Below, piece by piece: positions 22,538 through 33,546 of a stretch of 64,000 nt of DNA (its first letter is position 1; each line of letters starts with the position of its first letter). The DNA lies in assembly GCF_007859915.1 (NCBI RefSeq), contig NZ_SJPM01000014.1, positions 64,867 through 128,866 of the forward strand. Reading direction: 5' to 3'. Made by a program: the position numbers and the translations under genes. The stretch comes from Neorhodopirellula pilleata. GTDB lineage: Bacteria; Planctomycetota; Planctomycetia; Pirellulales; Pirellulaceae. Under the pieces are notes generated by a model. The model did no database searches and was not told the DNA's origin. It saw nothing but the letters and a program-made list of their open reading frames with translations.

Positions 22538-24712
22538 ATGATGAAAAAAACAACTTGCGTTCGAACCAAGCGTTTTCCACTAAGTCGCTTCATAGGGATT
22601 CTGTCGTCCGTCGCGTTGCTGGCGTTTGTCCCTGGCGTCAGCGTGGCACAGAACGCAGACATAGCACAGAGCGTGAACAGCTACGACATCGTCGTCTACG
22701 GTGGCACCTCGGGCGGGATCGCCGCTGCCGTCCAGGCCAAGCGGATGGGCCGGTCGGTCGTTGTGATTGAACCTTCCCAGCGTTTAGGCGGGTTGACCAC
22801 CGGAGGACTCGGACAGACCGATATCGGCAACAAAGCTGCCGTCGGGGGAATCGCACGTGAGTTCTACCAAGCCGTCCGAGCTCACTACGAGAAACCTGAG
22901 GCATGGAAGTGGCAAGCCAAAGAAGAGTATCGTTCGCGCGGACAGTCCATGACCTCGAAGGGAGAGGATACGATGTGGACGTTCGAACCGAGTACGGCAT
23001 CGAAGATCTACCAAAACTGGATCGCCGAATATGAAATACCGGTGATCTACGGGGAACGCCTCGATCGCAACGCCGGGGTTGCCATGACACGTTCATTGCC
23101 TTGGCGGATCATCGCGATCAGGATGGAATCAGGCAGAACGTTTTCGGGCAAGATGTTTATCGATGCAACCTACGAAGGCGATCTGATGGCGTCGGCAAAG
23201 GTCGACTACACATTCGGACGAGAGCCCAACAGTCGGTACGACGAAACGCTCAGCGGTGTCCAAACCTCTCGGGCAGTGCATCATCAACTCGTCGATGGCG
23301 TTGACGCGTATCTAACGCCGGGCCAACCTGAAAGTGGACTGTTACCGTTTATCGACGCGTCCGCCCCGTTGGCCGATGGCTCCGGCGACGATCGGATCCA
23401 AGCGTACTGTTTTCGCATGTGCATGACGGACCATCCCGACAATCGCATCCCGTTTCACAAGCCGGACGGGTACGAGCCAATGTCTTACGAATTGCTACTA
23501 CGGAACTTCGAAGCCGGTGAACGACGGGTGCCTTTGTCCATTGGCATCATGCCCAACCGCAAGACCGACACGAATAACAACTTCGGCGTTTCGACCGACT
23601 TCATCGGCCAGAATTACGAGTATCCGGAAGCGACTTACGAGCGGCGGGCGGAAATCGTGGCTGAGCACTTGAAGTATCAGCAAGGATTGATGTGGACGTT
23701 GGCGAATCATCCGCGAGTCCCCGAAAATGTCCGCAATGAGGTTTCGCGTTGGGGAATGTGCAAGGACGAATTCACCGAAGGAAACGGTTGGCAGCAGCAG
23801 TTGTACATCCGCGAAGCACGCCGGATGATCAGTGATTACGTGATGACCCAACATCATTGCCAAGGACGCCAAATTGCCGATGTCCCCGTCGGCATGGCCG
23901 CTTATACGATGGACTCACACCATGTCCGACGATATGTCACCGAAGAAGGGAAAGTCCGAAACGAGGGCGATGTCCAAGTCGGCGGTTTTGTACCCTATCC
24001 GATCGATTACAAGTCCATCGTCCCGAAAGCAAATCAGTGCGGGAATTTGCTCGTGCCGGTCTGTCTGTCTGCCAGCCACATGGCTTTCGGTTCGATTCGA
24101 ATGGAACCGGTGTTCATGGTCTTAGGCCAATCCGCTGCCACTGCTGCGGGGCACGCGATCGACCAGCGAACGATGGTTCAGCGGATCGATACTGCGAAAT
24201 TGGTCGAACGATTGTTGGCCGACCATCAGGTACTCGAGTGGACCGGTCCGAGGCCCGGACCGCGTGCGGCCGAGATTCAAGCGAGAAGCTTGCCGGGCAT
24301 CGTTGTCGATGACGAGCAAGCAAGGCGCGTCGGGTTTGAATCCGTCGGGACCACCGTGGGACCGTACATCGGCGTTCACTATCGACACGATTCGGATACC
24401 GAGAAAGGAAACCAATCGATTCGTTTGACAACGCGATTTGAAAAACCAGGTCGTTATGAAGTGCGGATCGCTTATGGAAGCCATGCGAATCGGGCAACAA
24501 ACGTTCCCGTGAAAATTGCCCATGCCGATGGTGAGGCGAGCGTCAAGGTGAACCAGCGAAAACCACCTTCGATCGATCGATTGTTTGAACCGCTGGGCGT
24601 GTATTCGTTCCTGGCGAACACCGATTATACGGTTGAAATCGGCAACGCCGGAACCGACGGGTTTGTGATTGTCGACGCGATTCAGTGGATCGCGGCGGAA
24701 CCCCTTGAGTAG
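22538..24712 (+). CDS. secreted FAD-dependent oxidoreductase with golvesin-like C-terminus
   Basis: 724 residues. A Sec signal is at about 1-45 (ILSSVALLAFVPGVSVA). The FAD-binding Rossmann motif is VVYGGTSGGIAAAVQAKRMG with GGLTTGGLGQTD, typical of the FAD_oxidored family (xanthan lyase-type). The C-terminal 130 residues (YIGVHYRHDSD, FEKPGRYEVRIAYGSHANRATNVPV, TDGFVIVDAIQW) form a golvesin/carbohydrate-binding-like module. Probably acts on extracellular carbohydrate or another organic substrate in the periplasm; the exact reaction is unknown. Confidence 0.88.
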   Translation: MMKKTTCVRTKRFPLSRFIGILSSVALLAFVPGVSVAQNADIAQSVNSYDIVVYGGTSGGIAAAVQAKRMGRSVVVIEPSQRLGGLTTGGLGQTDIGNKAAVGGIAREFYQAVRAHYEKPEAWKWQAKEEYRSRGQSMTSKGEDTMWTFEPSTASKIYQNWIAEYEIPVIYGERLDRNAGVAMTRSLPWRIIAIRMESGRTFSGKMFIDATYEGDLMASAKVDYTFGREPNSRYDETLSGVQTSRAVHHQLVDGVDAYLTPGQPESGLLPFIDASAPLADGSGDDRIQAYCFRMCMTDHPDNRIPFHKPDGYEPMSYELLLRNFEAGERRVPLSIGIMPNRKTDTNNNFGVSTDFIGQNYEYPEATYERRAEIVAEHLKYQQGLMWTLANHPRVPENVRNEVSRWGMCKDEFTEGNGWQQQLYIREARRMISDYVMTQHHCQGRQIADVPVGMAAYTMDSHHVRRYVTEEGKVRNEGDVQVGGFVPYPIDYKSIVPKANQCGNLLVPVCLSASHMAFGSIRMEPVFMVLGQSAATAAGHAIDQRTMVQRIDTAKLVERLLADHQVLEWTGPRPGPRAAEIQARSLPGIVVDDEQARRVGFESVGTTVGPYIGVHYRHDSDTEKGNQSIRLTTRFEKPGRYEVRIAYGSHANRATNVPVKIAHADGEASVKVNQRKPPSIDRLFEPLGVYSFLANTDYTVEIGNAGTDGFVIVDAIQWIAAEPLE

Positions 24713-24941
24713 ATGACGTATGCGTTCTGACGCTGAAGATGAACTATCGACCGAATTGAATCGGCATGCAAACGAGGAAAAGGCGAAGGAGGCTGCCATG
24801 CCATGCCTGGTCGCTCTCGATCGCGTTTCGGCTGATTGAGTGGACTTGAAGTTGAGAGTGGTTGAAGTATTCGATTGCGAGATACTGCAGCGGGCGGATC
24901 ATGCGGAGCAAAATTCGAAATGAATCTTTGGCCGGTCCCCG

Positions 24942-25484
24942 TTATACATTCACTACCTTGGTGCCGGCCAGCAGATCATGAACACATCGACGGTCCTGGC
25001 GAAAAATGAATAACGCATCGATCAACCCGAGGAAGTTGGCGAACGGAATCACTTGAAGCAACCAAAGCGGCAGGTAACGAAGTCCAATCAGTTTACCAAA
25101 TGGGACCAAGCGACCATCCTGGACCGAGACGATGCGGATACCCGCTGCCATCTTCCCAAGTGTCTGGCCACGATTTGCCAAGAAGTAACCCTGGATAAGA
25201 AGAAAGATGACCATCCCGCCGATGCTTTGAAGGATAAGCTCGGTCAGAGTCACGTTCTCGCCCATTGCTCTCGTCAAGTAACCGGTAAACCACAAGATCG
25301 GCGTCATGACGGCAAGACTGATGATGCCATCCAACATAGCCGCACCTAAACGATTCATACGACCAGCCAATTCAGCCTCATCCGCCGATTGATGGGGCAA
25401 CACGAAACCGGCTTCCGAAGGTGTTTGATATGGGTTCTGTGGTGTCGCGTTGCTATTCTCGACTTGGTACGGATTCGGCGACAT
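24942..25484 (-). CDS. RDD-family membrane protein
   Basis: 180 residues from the ATG at 25484. A 40-residue polar N-terminus (NPYQVENSN, NPYQTPSEAG) precedes an RDD domain: GRMNRLGAAMLDGIISLAVMTP, a second helix GGMVIFLLIQGYFLANRGQTLGKM, then LRYLPLWLLQVIPFANFLGLID and RRCVHDLLAGTKVV. RDD proteins are small multi-helix membrane proteins of mostly unknown role. Confidence 0.88.
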   Translation of the reverse strand: MSPNPYQVENSNATPQNPYQTPSEAGFVLPHQSADEAELAGRMNRLGAAMLDGIISLAVMTPILWFTGYLTRAMGENVTLTELILQSIGGMVIFLLIQGYFLANRGQTLGKMAAGIRIVSVQDGRLVPFGKLIGLRYLPLWLLQVIPFANFLGLIDALFIFRQDRRCVHDLLAGTKVVNV

Positions 25485-25689
25485 CAATTTTCCTTTAAGT
25501 ATTCGAATTAGCCACAGTCGGGTCTCAGAACGTACACCGGCCCCCCATTGTAACGCGTGTACGTTTCCCAGTAGAAGAGGGAATTGTGTTCGACTTGAGA
25601 GCAAACCGTCCCCACCGCGCGGCAGGTCGTCGACGAAGGCGTGTCTGATGCTTGGGTCTCAAGTGGTTGTCTTTTTTCCGGGTGCGCAT

Positions 25690-25720
25690 AAAAAAACGAC
25701 GGATGGAGTCCATCCGTCGT
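25690..25720. terminator. hairpin terminator
   Basis: ACGACGGATGG with its exact complement CCATCCGTCGT and a 3-base loop, flanked by an A run on the left. It lies downstream of the minus-strand gene at 25749. Confidence 0.8.
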
Positions 25721-25748
25721 TGATTCACCGGGCTTAAGCGAGGAGACC

Positions 25749-26264
25749 TTAGGCGGCGTCTTTCTTTTTCTTGCCCTTGGCTGGGCCGCCTTTACCGGCG
25801 GGGCCGGTTTGAAGTTGCTTGCGGACAGCTTCCGGGAGTGCTTCCATTTGTTCTTGGGTCAGAACGCCGGCAACGGCTTTCTTCATTTGAACGGTTGCGT
25901 CCTGGACTTTTTGCATCAGCGCGGCTTCCTCTTCGCTGACCGATTCCTTCGCCTTGGCGGCAAGTTCTTTGCCCTTCAGGCCGGCTTCGCGAGCTTCCTT
26001 CATGGCGGTCGTGTACTTCTTGTTGACTTCAGCGGACAGGCCCGCTTCTCGAGTTTCCTTGACCGTCGATTGAAACTTTTCGGCGGCCGCTTTGACCTGG
26101 GTCATTTGGTCGTCGGACAATCCGATTTCTTTCAGGCTGGTCATCAACTTGGCAACCATCGGGTTGGCTTGGGGTTGGCCTTTCTTCTTGCCTTTGGGTT
26201 TTTCTTCGGCAAACGAAGTGACGGCAAGAACGGCAACCAGAGACAACGCTAAGAGGGTTCTCAT
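25749..26264 (-). CDS. secreted Lys/Ala-rich helical protein (Spy-like pattern)
   Basis: 171 residues, signal peptide at 1-19 (LLALSLVAVLAVTSFA). The mature part is helical and highly charged, with LKEIGLSDDQMTQVKAAAEKFQ and LTQEQMEALPEAVRKQL, which resembles LTXXQ/Spy-like periplasmic proteins, and a Lys-rich tail. Function not assigned. Confidence 0.75.
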   Translation of the reverse strand: MRTLLALSLVAVLAVTSFAEEKPKGKKKGQPQANPMVAKLMTSLKEIGLSDDQMTQVKAAAEKFQSTVKETREAGLSAEVNKKYTTAMKEAREAGLKGKELAAKAKESVSEEEAALMQKVQDATVQMKKAVAGVLTQEQMEALPEAVRKQLQTGPAGKGGPAKGKKKKDAA

Positions 26265-26406
26265 AAAGTAGTTCCTTTGGAACATAGAGGGGGAGGGAGA
26301 GAGAAACCGAGAGTTAGGTAATTTAATCCATTCAAAACCGACCTGCGATCTAAGTTCCGCCTTCCCGCCCCTATTTCCGTCAAAATAGGGAAATCAGCCC
26401 CTTTGC

Positions 26407-27633
26407 TTAAAGTTCGGCACTGATCGTTTCGCGAGACGCGCGGGTCCCAAGGGCACCCCATAAACCGTAGGGGCTGATCGAACCGGGGGCGCTTTCGTCA
26501 ACGCCGCTGAGCCAAACGTTGCCGTGGTGGACGTCGCCGGCTTCGATCGAATCGGTCAAGAACTTGACCGCTCCATCGCCCATCAGGACGTGGACGCCGC
26601 CTTGGTGGCGGCTGCTCGCCGATGCCAATCCGTGGCTGTCAGCGGTTTCGCCAAAACACAGCTCGCGATTGGGCGGCAAGGTGGTATTGAACGCGCCATA
26701 AACAGCACTGCTGGACGCCCATCGGTAGCCGCGCCCTTGGTCGGAGGGAGCAAGGTCCGGTGGGCTACCAGCACTCCAAAATTGCGGCCGGGCCGGGTCG
26801 GTCAACCCTTCGTGGATGCACAAATCAGGCTCGTCGCGAACGAATTCGGTGCCGTTGTCATTATTGATCGCGGGAATGGTGCGAATGTCACGGTCACCCA
26901 AGTCGGTGGCGATTTCACCGGCGATGATGGTATTCGCCAAACCGTCGAGGATGTCTCGGAAGGCGGTCTTTTGATGCGACACGAACGCACCCCGGCAGGC
27001 GGCTCGCGTTTGTTGGGCGTGCGGGGAAAGGTTCGTGTCCAAAACCAATGTGACATCGGCGTCGATTCCGAGAGCACCCCGGTCCATGTAGTGTGACGAG
27101 TCTCCGACGCAGGCGGCGTAATTGGTTCGACCAAACGCGGGCAAGCCTTGGCCGGGATCACTTGGGCATCGAAGTGTTGGCATTTCGATCGTCCAAGGGC
27201 CGTAATCGTCATTGTTCGTCTCGGCACCCATGGCGGGATACGGATTGGGCGTTCCGCCGGGATTGGCGAGCGGATTGACGACCTGTTCCCAGACGGCCTG
27301 TTGCTCGAAAAACGGCGTCAGTCCGACCCAGATCGAAAGGTCCATGCGATTGGTGCGGTTGCTACCGATCGGTGCGCCGTCGGCCCACGTGCCGCCACCG
27401 TGCATAGGCAATTGATTGTAGGCGGAGTGATAATTGTGGACGGCGAGTCCTAGTTGCTTGAGGTTGTTGCTGCAACTCATCCGCCGGGCGGCCTCGCGGG
27501 CTGCTTGGACGGCGGGCAATAGCAAGCCGACGAGAACACCGATGATGGCGATGACAACGAGTAACTCGACCAACGTGAAACCGAACGAGCGACGGCGGGC
27601 GACGCTCGGGAACTTGAGATTGAAGATTTTCAT
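26407..27633 (-). CDS. DUF1559 prepilin-like protein
   Basis: 408 residues. The N-terminal type IV pilin-like cleavage motif (GFTLVELLVVIAIIGVLVGLLLPAVQAAREAARR) is followed by MSCSNNLKQLGLAVHNYH, the signature of the large planctomycete DUF1559 family. The C-terminal H-X9-DG-like segment includes GGVHVLMGDGAVKFL. Exported, possibly pseudopilin-related; role unknown. Confidence 0.93.
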   Translation of the reverse strand: MKIFNLKFPSVARRRSFGFTLVELLVVIAIIGVLVGLLLPAVQAAREAARRMSCSNNLKQLGLAVHNYHSAYNQLPMHGGGTWADGAPIGSNRTNRMDLSIWVGLTPFFEQQAVWEQVVNPLANPGGTPNPYPAMGAETNNDDYGPWTIEMPTLRCPSDPGQGLPAFGRTNYAACVGDSSHYMDRGALGIDADVTLVLDTNLSPHAQQTRAACRGAFVSHQKTAFRDILDGLANTIIAGEIATDLGDRDIRTIPAINNDNGTEFVRDEPDLCIHEGLTDPARPQFWSAGSPPDLAPSDQGRGYRWASSSAVYGAFNTTLPPNRELCFGETADSHGLASASSRHQGGVHVLMGDGAVKFLTDSIEAGDVHHGNVWLSGVDESAPGSISPYGLWGALGTRASRETISAEL

Positions 27634-27863
27634 GGAATGAACTGCTGTGAATTAAAAAGTGTGTGATGAATCAAATACAAATAGGATTTCCGCTCGAACG
27701 CGTTGGTTTCATCCGCCCACGCGAAACGTGGCCAGCTTCACCGACGGAAGACAACCCAAGGTTGCTCGCCTTACGTTGGAATCACTAGGATGCCTGTCTC
27801 ACGTCGCGAATCAATCCAGTCAAAGGATCGGACGTGGCGGCTGTTCGAGGAACGTTCGGCTAG

Positions 27864-28301
27864 TCAGACGGTTGCCGGCGGCCCACGTGACGAGATACCG
27901 CCAGGAAGCGGCTGCCAAGGCCAAGCTTGATTCCGGCAAGGCGAGAGGGAACGATCACACACTAAGCCGACGCGCATCGCGTCGGGAAGATAAGAAGTCG
28001 CCAACAGGGTTGTGGCGACGCACAGCGAACAGAGTCCAACGCAATCAGAATGCGAATGGCCATTGACCAAGTCATGCTCGGCAGCAGTCGTTTTCGGCGA
28101 TTCGTCAACCGGCTGATGCTCGTGGCTGCATCCACAATCAGTCGCCGCAACGACCTCACCGCCAGCGGTTTGCGACGGGTGACAGGCGATCCCGTGACGG
28201 TCGCTCCCGGAATCCGCATGATCGTGGTGGTGGAGGGCAGGCAGAAGCCAACCTCCCAACACATAGGCGATCAACGCGATACGGGAAGTCCAAACGGTCA
28301 C
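27864..28301 (-). CDS. His-rich small exported protein
   Basis: 145 residues if it starts at GTG 28301. A hydrophobic N-terminal segment (ALIAYVLGGWLLPALHHHDHA) and several His/Cys clusters (CGCSHEHQ, NGHSHSDCVGLCSLC) suggest metal binding. It lies on the same strand as the ZIP transporter downstream of it, so metal handling is plausible. No family certain; start uncertain. Confidence 0.5.
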   Translation of the reverse strand: MTVWTSRIALIAYVLGGWLLPALHHHDHADSGSDRHGIACHPSQTAGGEVVAATDCGCSHEHQPVDESPKTTAAEHDLVNGHSHSDCVGLCSLCVATTLLATSYLPDAMRVGLVCDRSLSPCRNQAWPWQPLPGGISSRGPPATV

Positions 28302-28714
28302 GGTTGTGGAAGCACCAAAATGGGTTCAATGAGACGAATTCGAGCATTTCCTAAAACGCATCGAGCGTCAAGAAAGTTCACGTGAACTTCTACGATAGGT
28401 GGCCGAGCGGTCGTTGGAAAGTTCTTTTCCGGACTTGATCGCACGAATTTGGTGATCTTCGGTGATTCTTCATCATTCCCATACGCGGCGAAGCACTGCA
28501 TCCGTTATCGCCGCATTCGGTGTTTTTTGAAGGCAATTGATACAAGCCCGACGCGTGAGTCTTGAAGCTGCACCTTTGCCTGTGGCATTGGTTTTTCGTA
28601 ACCCGCTGCGTAAGCGAGGGATGAGTCAATATCAATTATCCCTCGCTCACGCGTCGGGTTACGATTACATCAACAGACCGTTGCGCGTCGGGCTTGTGTG
28701 TTGGCGGAGCCGCC
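28302..28714. other. non-coding interval with palindromic repeats
   Basis: No convincing gene. It holds the 72-bp palindromic repeat (28596-28667) and the shared segment TTGCGCGTCGGGCTTGTGTG (28681), which recurs near 33121. Confidence 0.5.
28596..28667. repeat. 72-bp palindromic repeat, copy 1
   Basis: TCGTAACCCG...AAGCGAGGGA faces TCCCTCGCT...CGGGTTACGA around a TGAGTCAATATCAATTA centre. Copy 2 at 34936-35007 is nearly identical. Confidence 0.85.
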
Positions 28715-29743
<1,029 letters not shown>

Positions 29744-29839
29744 GTGATGCGTTTCCTGGGACAAAAAATGGTTCTGATTGGGCAAAGCGACCGCGTATGT
29801 TAAACGAACAGGCCGATTTCCCAAACCCGTGCCGGGTCT

Positions 29840-29995
29840 GGAAGAAGCGAGTAGCGAGAAGCGAGAGGCGAGAGGCGAGTGAAGAGTGAAGAGTGAAGAG
29901 TGAAGAATTGCAAGGATCTGACTGATCGGTCCGATCGTGAATCGCCCAACCAAGAACCAAGAACCAAGAACCAAGAACCAAGAACCACTTCCCTG
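29840..29995. repeat. tandem short repeats upstream of the ZIP gene
   Basis: GCGAGAGGCGAGAGGCGAG, four GAAGAGT units and five AAGAACC units in succession. They resemble the arm units of the array hairpins but here are one-sided. Confidence 0.75.
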
Positions 29996-30043
29996 CCGGG
30001 TCTTCGCTATCGCTGCGACCCAGCCTACGGGGGCGTAAGGGGA

Positions 30044-31300
30044 CTAGGGGAACCAATATGCTTGGGCGGCTTTTTTTAATTCGGTTTGTCCGATCAGCCA
30101 TTGTTCGTGTCGGGTGCCGTCGCTGCGGTCCGAGGACGAACGGATGACGCCACGGACGGCGGCTTGCCATTCGTACTGCTCCGCAATCGTGATCGCCAAG
30201 AGGAGCTGATAACGGGCTTGCGGCACGATCGGAACGCCTCGCACTTTCAACGACCAAGCTGCTAGATCGACTGCGTGCCAGCCATCGTCGTTGGCATCAT
30301 CCTCGACGACCGAACGAAGACTCCGATCAAGGTCCGCCAATTGACTTTGATGAACTTCCAAGTGAAAGCGACTGCTATGCGGCGAGTACAACGACCACGA
30401 CAACCAATGATCCCAATGAAACGCCTCGGAACTCGCCCGATCGCGACGTTCGGTCAGCGGCAAGATGACGACCAGCAAAGCCAGCAACGACGCGATCATC
30501 ATGCGACCAACCGACTCGGTACCGTCCGTCGGAATCTCGCCGGGACGAACGAACAACAAATACGCTTGCCCGGCAAGCACGATGTTCCATGTCAACACAC
30601 CGAAGCTGTGATTCATCCCCCAGGGTGAGAGCAAACACAGGAGACTCCCGTGCATGGCGATTGCCAAGACGCCACCGAACTTGCGGGTTCGTGGCACCAG
30701 ACACGCGAATGCGACGAAGCATTCCACGGTGGGGAAGATCAGCACAAGTCGGTTACGGAGCGATTCGTCCCATGCCGACACATCCCACCCAACAAAGCGC
30801 CCCAACGTGTTCAAGAACTCTTGGCCGACGGTATGAGTGAACTGGAAATCAAACTTTCCGATCGAACTGTAGAAGTAGACGCTCGCGGTGATGATCCGCA
30901 AAAAGATCATGGAATGTTGTCGGGGAAGGATCGTCCAAACCAATCCATACAAGCACGTTTGGTAGGCCCAGGGTTGCAATCGATGTTGGTCGATGGTGAA
31001 TCCCAGAATCATCATCACCGAGACCGAGAACCATCCGGTGCGCCGAATCTTGCGGTCCCGCAACGTGTCGCTGTCGAACGTCGCGATCGCGACGCAGAGC
31101 GTGCCTAGAATCGGAATCGCGAGAAAACCATACGGTTGAGCCAAGGGGGCCATGAAAGCGAACATCGGCACAACCGGGTACTCTTGCGTAGCCGTCCAGT
31201 TCGACGGCAGCCACAAGCCCAGCGAAGCGAACAGCAACGCGACGAAACCGGTCGCCCAGTATCGAGTGACCGAAAGCGAGTGGAGTGGATCTCGGACCAT
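30044..31300 (-). CDS. multi-pass membrane protein (HTTM/DoxX-like)
   Basis: 418 residues with about eight hydrophobic helices. Segments YFYSSIGKFDFQF, LGRFVGWDVSAWDES and HGSLLCLLSPWGMNHSFGVLTWNIVLAGQ recall vitamin-K-dependent-carboxylase-like (HTTM) membrane proteins. The C-terminal 100 residues are soluble (FHLEVHQSQLADLDRSLR). Function unknown. Next to a lipoprotein gene on the same strand. Confidence 0.7.
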   Translation of the reverse strand: MVRDPLHSLSVTRYWATGFVALLFASLGLWLPSNWTATQEYPVVPMFAFMAPLAQPYGFLAIPILGTLCVAIATFDSDTLRDRKIRRTGWFSVSVMMILGFTIDQHRLQPWAYQTCLYGLVWTILPRQHSMIFLRIITASVYFYSSIGKFDFQFTHTVGQEFLNTLGRFVGWDVSAWDESLRNRLVLIFPTVECFVAFACLVPRTRKFGGVLAIAMHGSLLCLLSPWGMNHSFGVLTWNIVLAGQAYLLFVRPGEIPTDGTESVGRMMIASLLALLVVILPLTERRDRASSEAFHWDHWLSWSLYSPHSSRFHLEVHQSQLADLDRSLRSVVEDDANDDGWHAVDLAAWSLKVRGVPIVPQARYQLLLAITIAEQYEWQAAVRGVIRSSSDRSDGTRHEQWLIGQTELKKAAQAYWFP

Positions 31301-31337
31301 GCCGATCAGCCAAAGCGAGGTTGAAAACCGACCGCGA

Positions 31338-32660
31338 TTAATTTTCAGCGGGTTGTGGCTTGATTGAGATCTGACGATAGGTGGCTTGTGTGGTCGGGTC
31401 GTGGCCTTGAATCATGATCGTCCCCGGGTCGGTTCGCAAACCTTTGCGAGGATTCACATCGGGTGCGCGGTCGTCGTAGACGTCGCTGACTTGCAAGCCG
31501 TTGACCCACGCGGCGAAATGCGGCCCTTCGGCTTTGAGTAGAATCGTGTTCCATCGTTCGGGTTCGCCGGCGACGATTCGGGCGTCCTGACGACGGAAGA
31601 TGCCCCCGGCTCCGCAATCGGCCGGTTGCAAGGGGTTGCCGTCGACGGTTTCGTTACTGACTTGACACTCGTATCCCATCATCACATCGCCCGGAATGGC
31701 ACGGAAGAAGATCCCGGAATTCGACTCCGGTGAATCCATTTGATAATCGACCAAGAGACTAAAGTCGCCGTAAGTTTCTTTCGATTCTAGTTGTTGTTTC
31801 CCGCCGTCAACAACCAACTGCCCGTCGTCATTGACTCGAAACTCGCCCTCCATGTCGTCGTAACGTGTCCAACGGCTCAGTTTCTCATCAAGCAGCGATT
31901 CAAAACCGATCGGACGCAATCGGATGTTGCGGAACCGGATCGGACCGGTGCGGTACTGCAGTCCGATATAGCCGAGTCGGGGCGAAGCAGCATTGTCCAT
32001 TTCCACGGTTGTTTGATCGTTTACCTTGACGGTCAATCGTTCGCCGTCGCACAAGATGTTCATGGTATGCCATTGTTCGGCTTTGATATCGATCGTCTTA
32101 CCGATCTTGCGTTTGACAACTCCTCCGGTCGGAAACGGATTGCTCGGCGGGGCGATATTGATTTCAAAACAATCAATCGCCGGGTCGCTCGGTTCCATCG
32201 TCGTACGAACGAAGATCCCGGAGTTGGTTTCCTCGTCGGCTTGGAACTCGAGTTCGAGCTCATAATCGGACCAACGGGTGGTCGTATTGAGAAAACAGGG
32301 CGAACCGCGATCGACCACGATCGCGTTGTCTTCAACCCGCCAGTTGGCTTCTCCCGCGATCGCCCAGCCGAAAAGCGTGTGACCGTCGAACAATCGAATC
32401 CAACCTTCGGTCGTTTGTTCGATCGGCAACCGGGCATCGAGAAGTTGCTCCGCCGATGCTTCGTAGGCTTCAGCTTCAAACGTATACGGTTCGTCGGGTG
32501 ATTGGGTCGACGCCCCCGGCATGACCTCCGCAGAAGTCTCGGCGTTTTCCATCACTCCGACTTGCGTCTCGGGAACTGGTCGAGGCGAGCAGCCCGGCAG
32601 CGAGGCGACCAAGCAGAGGAGAAAAGCCAATGAAATCCGAGCCGAGCTAGAAAGGATCAT
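31338..32660 (-). CDS. lipoprotein with two DUF1080 (3-keto-disaccharide hydrolase-like) domains
   Basis: 440 residues. Signal peptide with lipobox ASLPGC. Two laminin-G-like DUF1080 domains: the first has WIRLFDGHTLFGWAI and the second FSLLVDYQMDSPESNSGIFFRAIPGD, each with the SGIF.R strand and a conserved GY/GG segment. The family includes enzymes hydrolysing 3-keto sugars. Common and often multicopy in planctomycetes. Confidence 0.88.
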   Translation of the reverse strand: MILSSSARISLAFLLCLVASLPGCSPRPVPETQVGVMENAETSAEVMPGASTQSPDEPYTFEAEAYEASAEQLLDARLPIEQTTEGWIRLFDGHTLFGWAIAGEANWRVEDNAIVVDRGSPCFLNTTTRWSDYELELEFQADEETNSGIFVRTTMEPSDPAIDCFEINIAPPSNPFPTGGVVKRKIGKTIDIKAEQWHTMNILCDGERLTVKVNDQTTVEMDNAASPRLGYIGLQYRTGPIRFRNIRLRPIGFESLLDEKLSRWTRYDDMEGEFRVNDDGQLVVDGGKQQLESKETYGDFSLLVDYQMDSPESNSGIFFRAIPGDVMMGYECQVSNETVDGNPLQPADCGAGGIFRRQDARIVAGEPERWNTILLKAEGPHFAAWVNGLQVSDVYDDRAPDVNPRKGLRTDPGTIMIQGHDPTTQATYRQISIKPQPAEN

Positions 32661-33189
32661 GAAACGTCAATCAGCGAAAAAGCGGAGGAAACCGGTGCGT
32701 GTCTCTAAGATCATAACCTGAAGCATGAGCGAGGGACCAGCGTTGATCTTCAGTGAAGCGGTTAGCATCGCATGAACATTAACTGCCGCATTATAAGAGT
32801 GGCATAGGCTTCCAGCCTGGTATGTACCTAAGATAGCCAAAATCTATCCCTGGGGCAGTCTCAGTGCTCTCATTGAAGGAATCAGCTTCCGCCCTTCAAT
32901 CGAGGAATTCTCTCATGGCAACCGCCACTCAAAAGCGAAACGATTTTTCAATCCAGCGTCAGTTCCGATGATTGCGAATCGAAAACTGCTTCCGAGCAGA
33001 CCGGTGAAAATATGTACCCGTAACAAAATTGCCTTCCCACTTGAAAACCATATGGCAGTCTTCAAAACGCGCAAGCTAGGGGATCCACTCCAAACTTCGC
33101 AATACCAGCGACTCCACTCGCTTGCGCGTCGGGCTTGTATGTTTGCGGCGTAGCCGCCTTAAGATAAACAATCGCTAAGCTCGACAGGT
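32661..33189. other. intergenic interval without a supported gene
   Basis: No open frame with family features. It contains a small AGGCTTCCAGCCT palindrome (near 32807) and at 33121-33166 the TTGCGCGTCGGGCTTGTATG...GCCGCCTTA segment shared with 28681-28722. Confidence 0.5.
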
Positions 33190-33483
33190 CTAGCGTTTGG
33201 CGAGTCGCTCAATCGAACGGATCCCCAGTTCCATCTTCGTTCGAGCCGAAACATTGCCCGAATGAACACGCATCTCCGGTGGAACAAAGCCGGCCGTGAC
33301 GACCTGTTCCTCGATCCACTTCACAACGTCGTAGCCCGTCCCACGATCATCGTTTCCCAGATCGTGATCGAGGCTGATGACCTCGACCATCCCTTTTCGA
33401 AGTAGCTCGATCGCTTCCTCCGGCCAATACACGCGAGTCCAGCCCTTCGGTGTTGCCCTTTCGTCATCGAGGTAGACTTTCAC
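33190..33483 (-). CDS. cREC-type receiver-like protein (cyclic-phosphate context)
   Basis: 97 residues: MKVYLDDERATPKGW, IELLRKGMVEVISLDHDLGND, TGYDVVKWIEE. This is the pattern of the small receiver-like cREC family, which comparative genomics has linked to RNA repair and cyclic-phosphate processing. The two acidic clusters (LDDER and DHDLGND) probably bind metal. It stands alone between unrelated genes. Confidence 0.7.
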   Translation of the reverse strand: MKVYLDDERATPKGWTRVYWPEEAIELLRKGMVEVISLDHDLGNDDRGTGYDVVKWIEEQVVTAGFVPPEMRVHSGNVSARTKMELGIRSIERLAKR

Positions 33484-33546
33484 GATGTTCCTTCCGATCG
33501 TCAGTTTGGTAAAATGTCGGCTTAATTTTGCATTTGGGAAGATGAA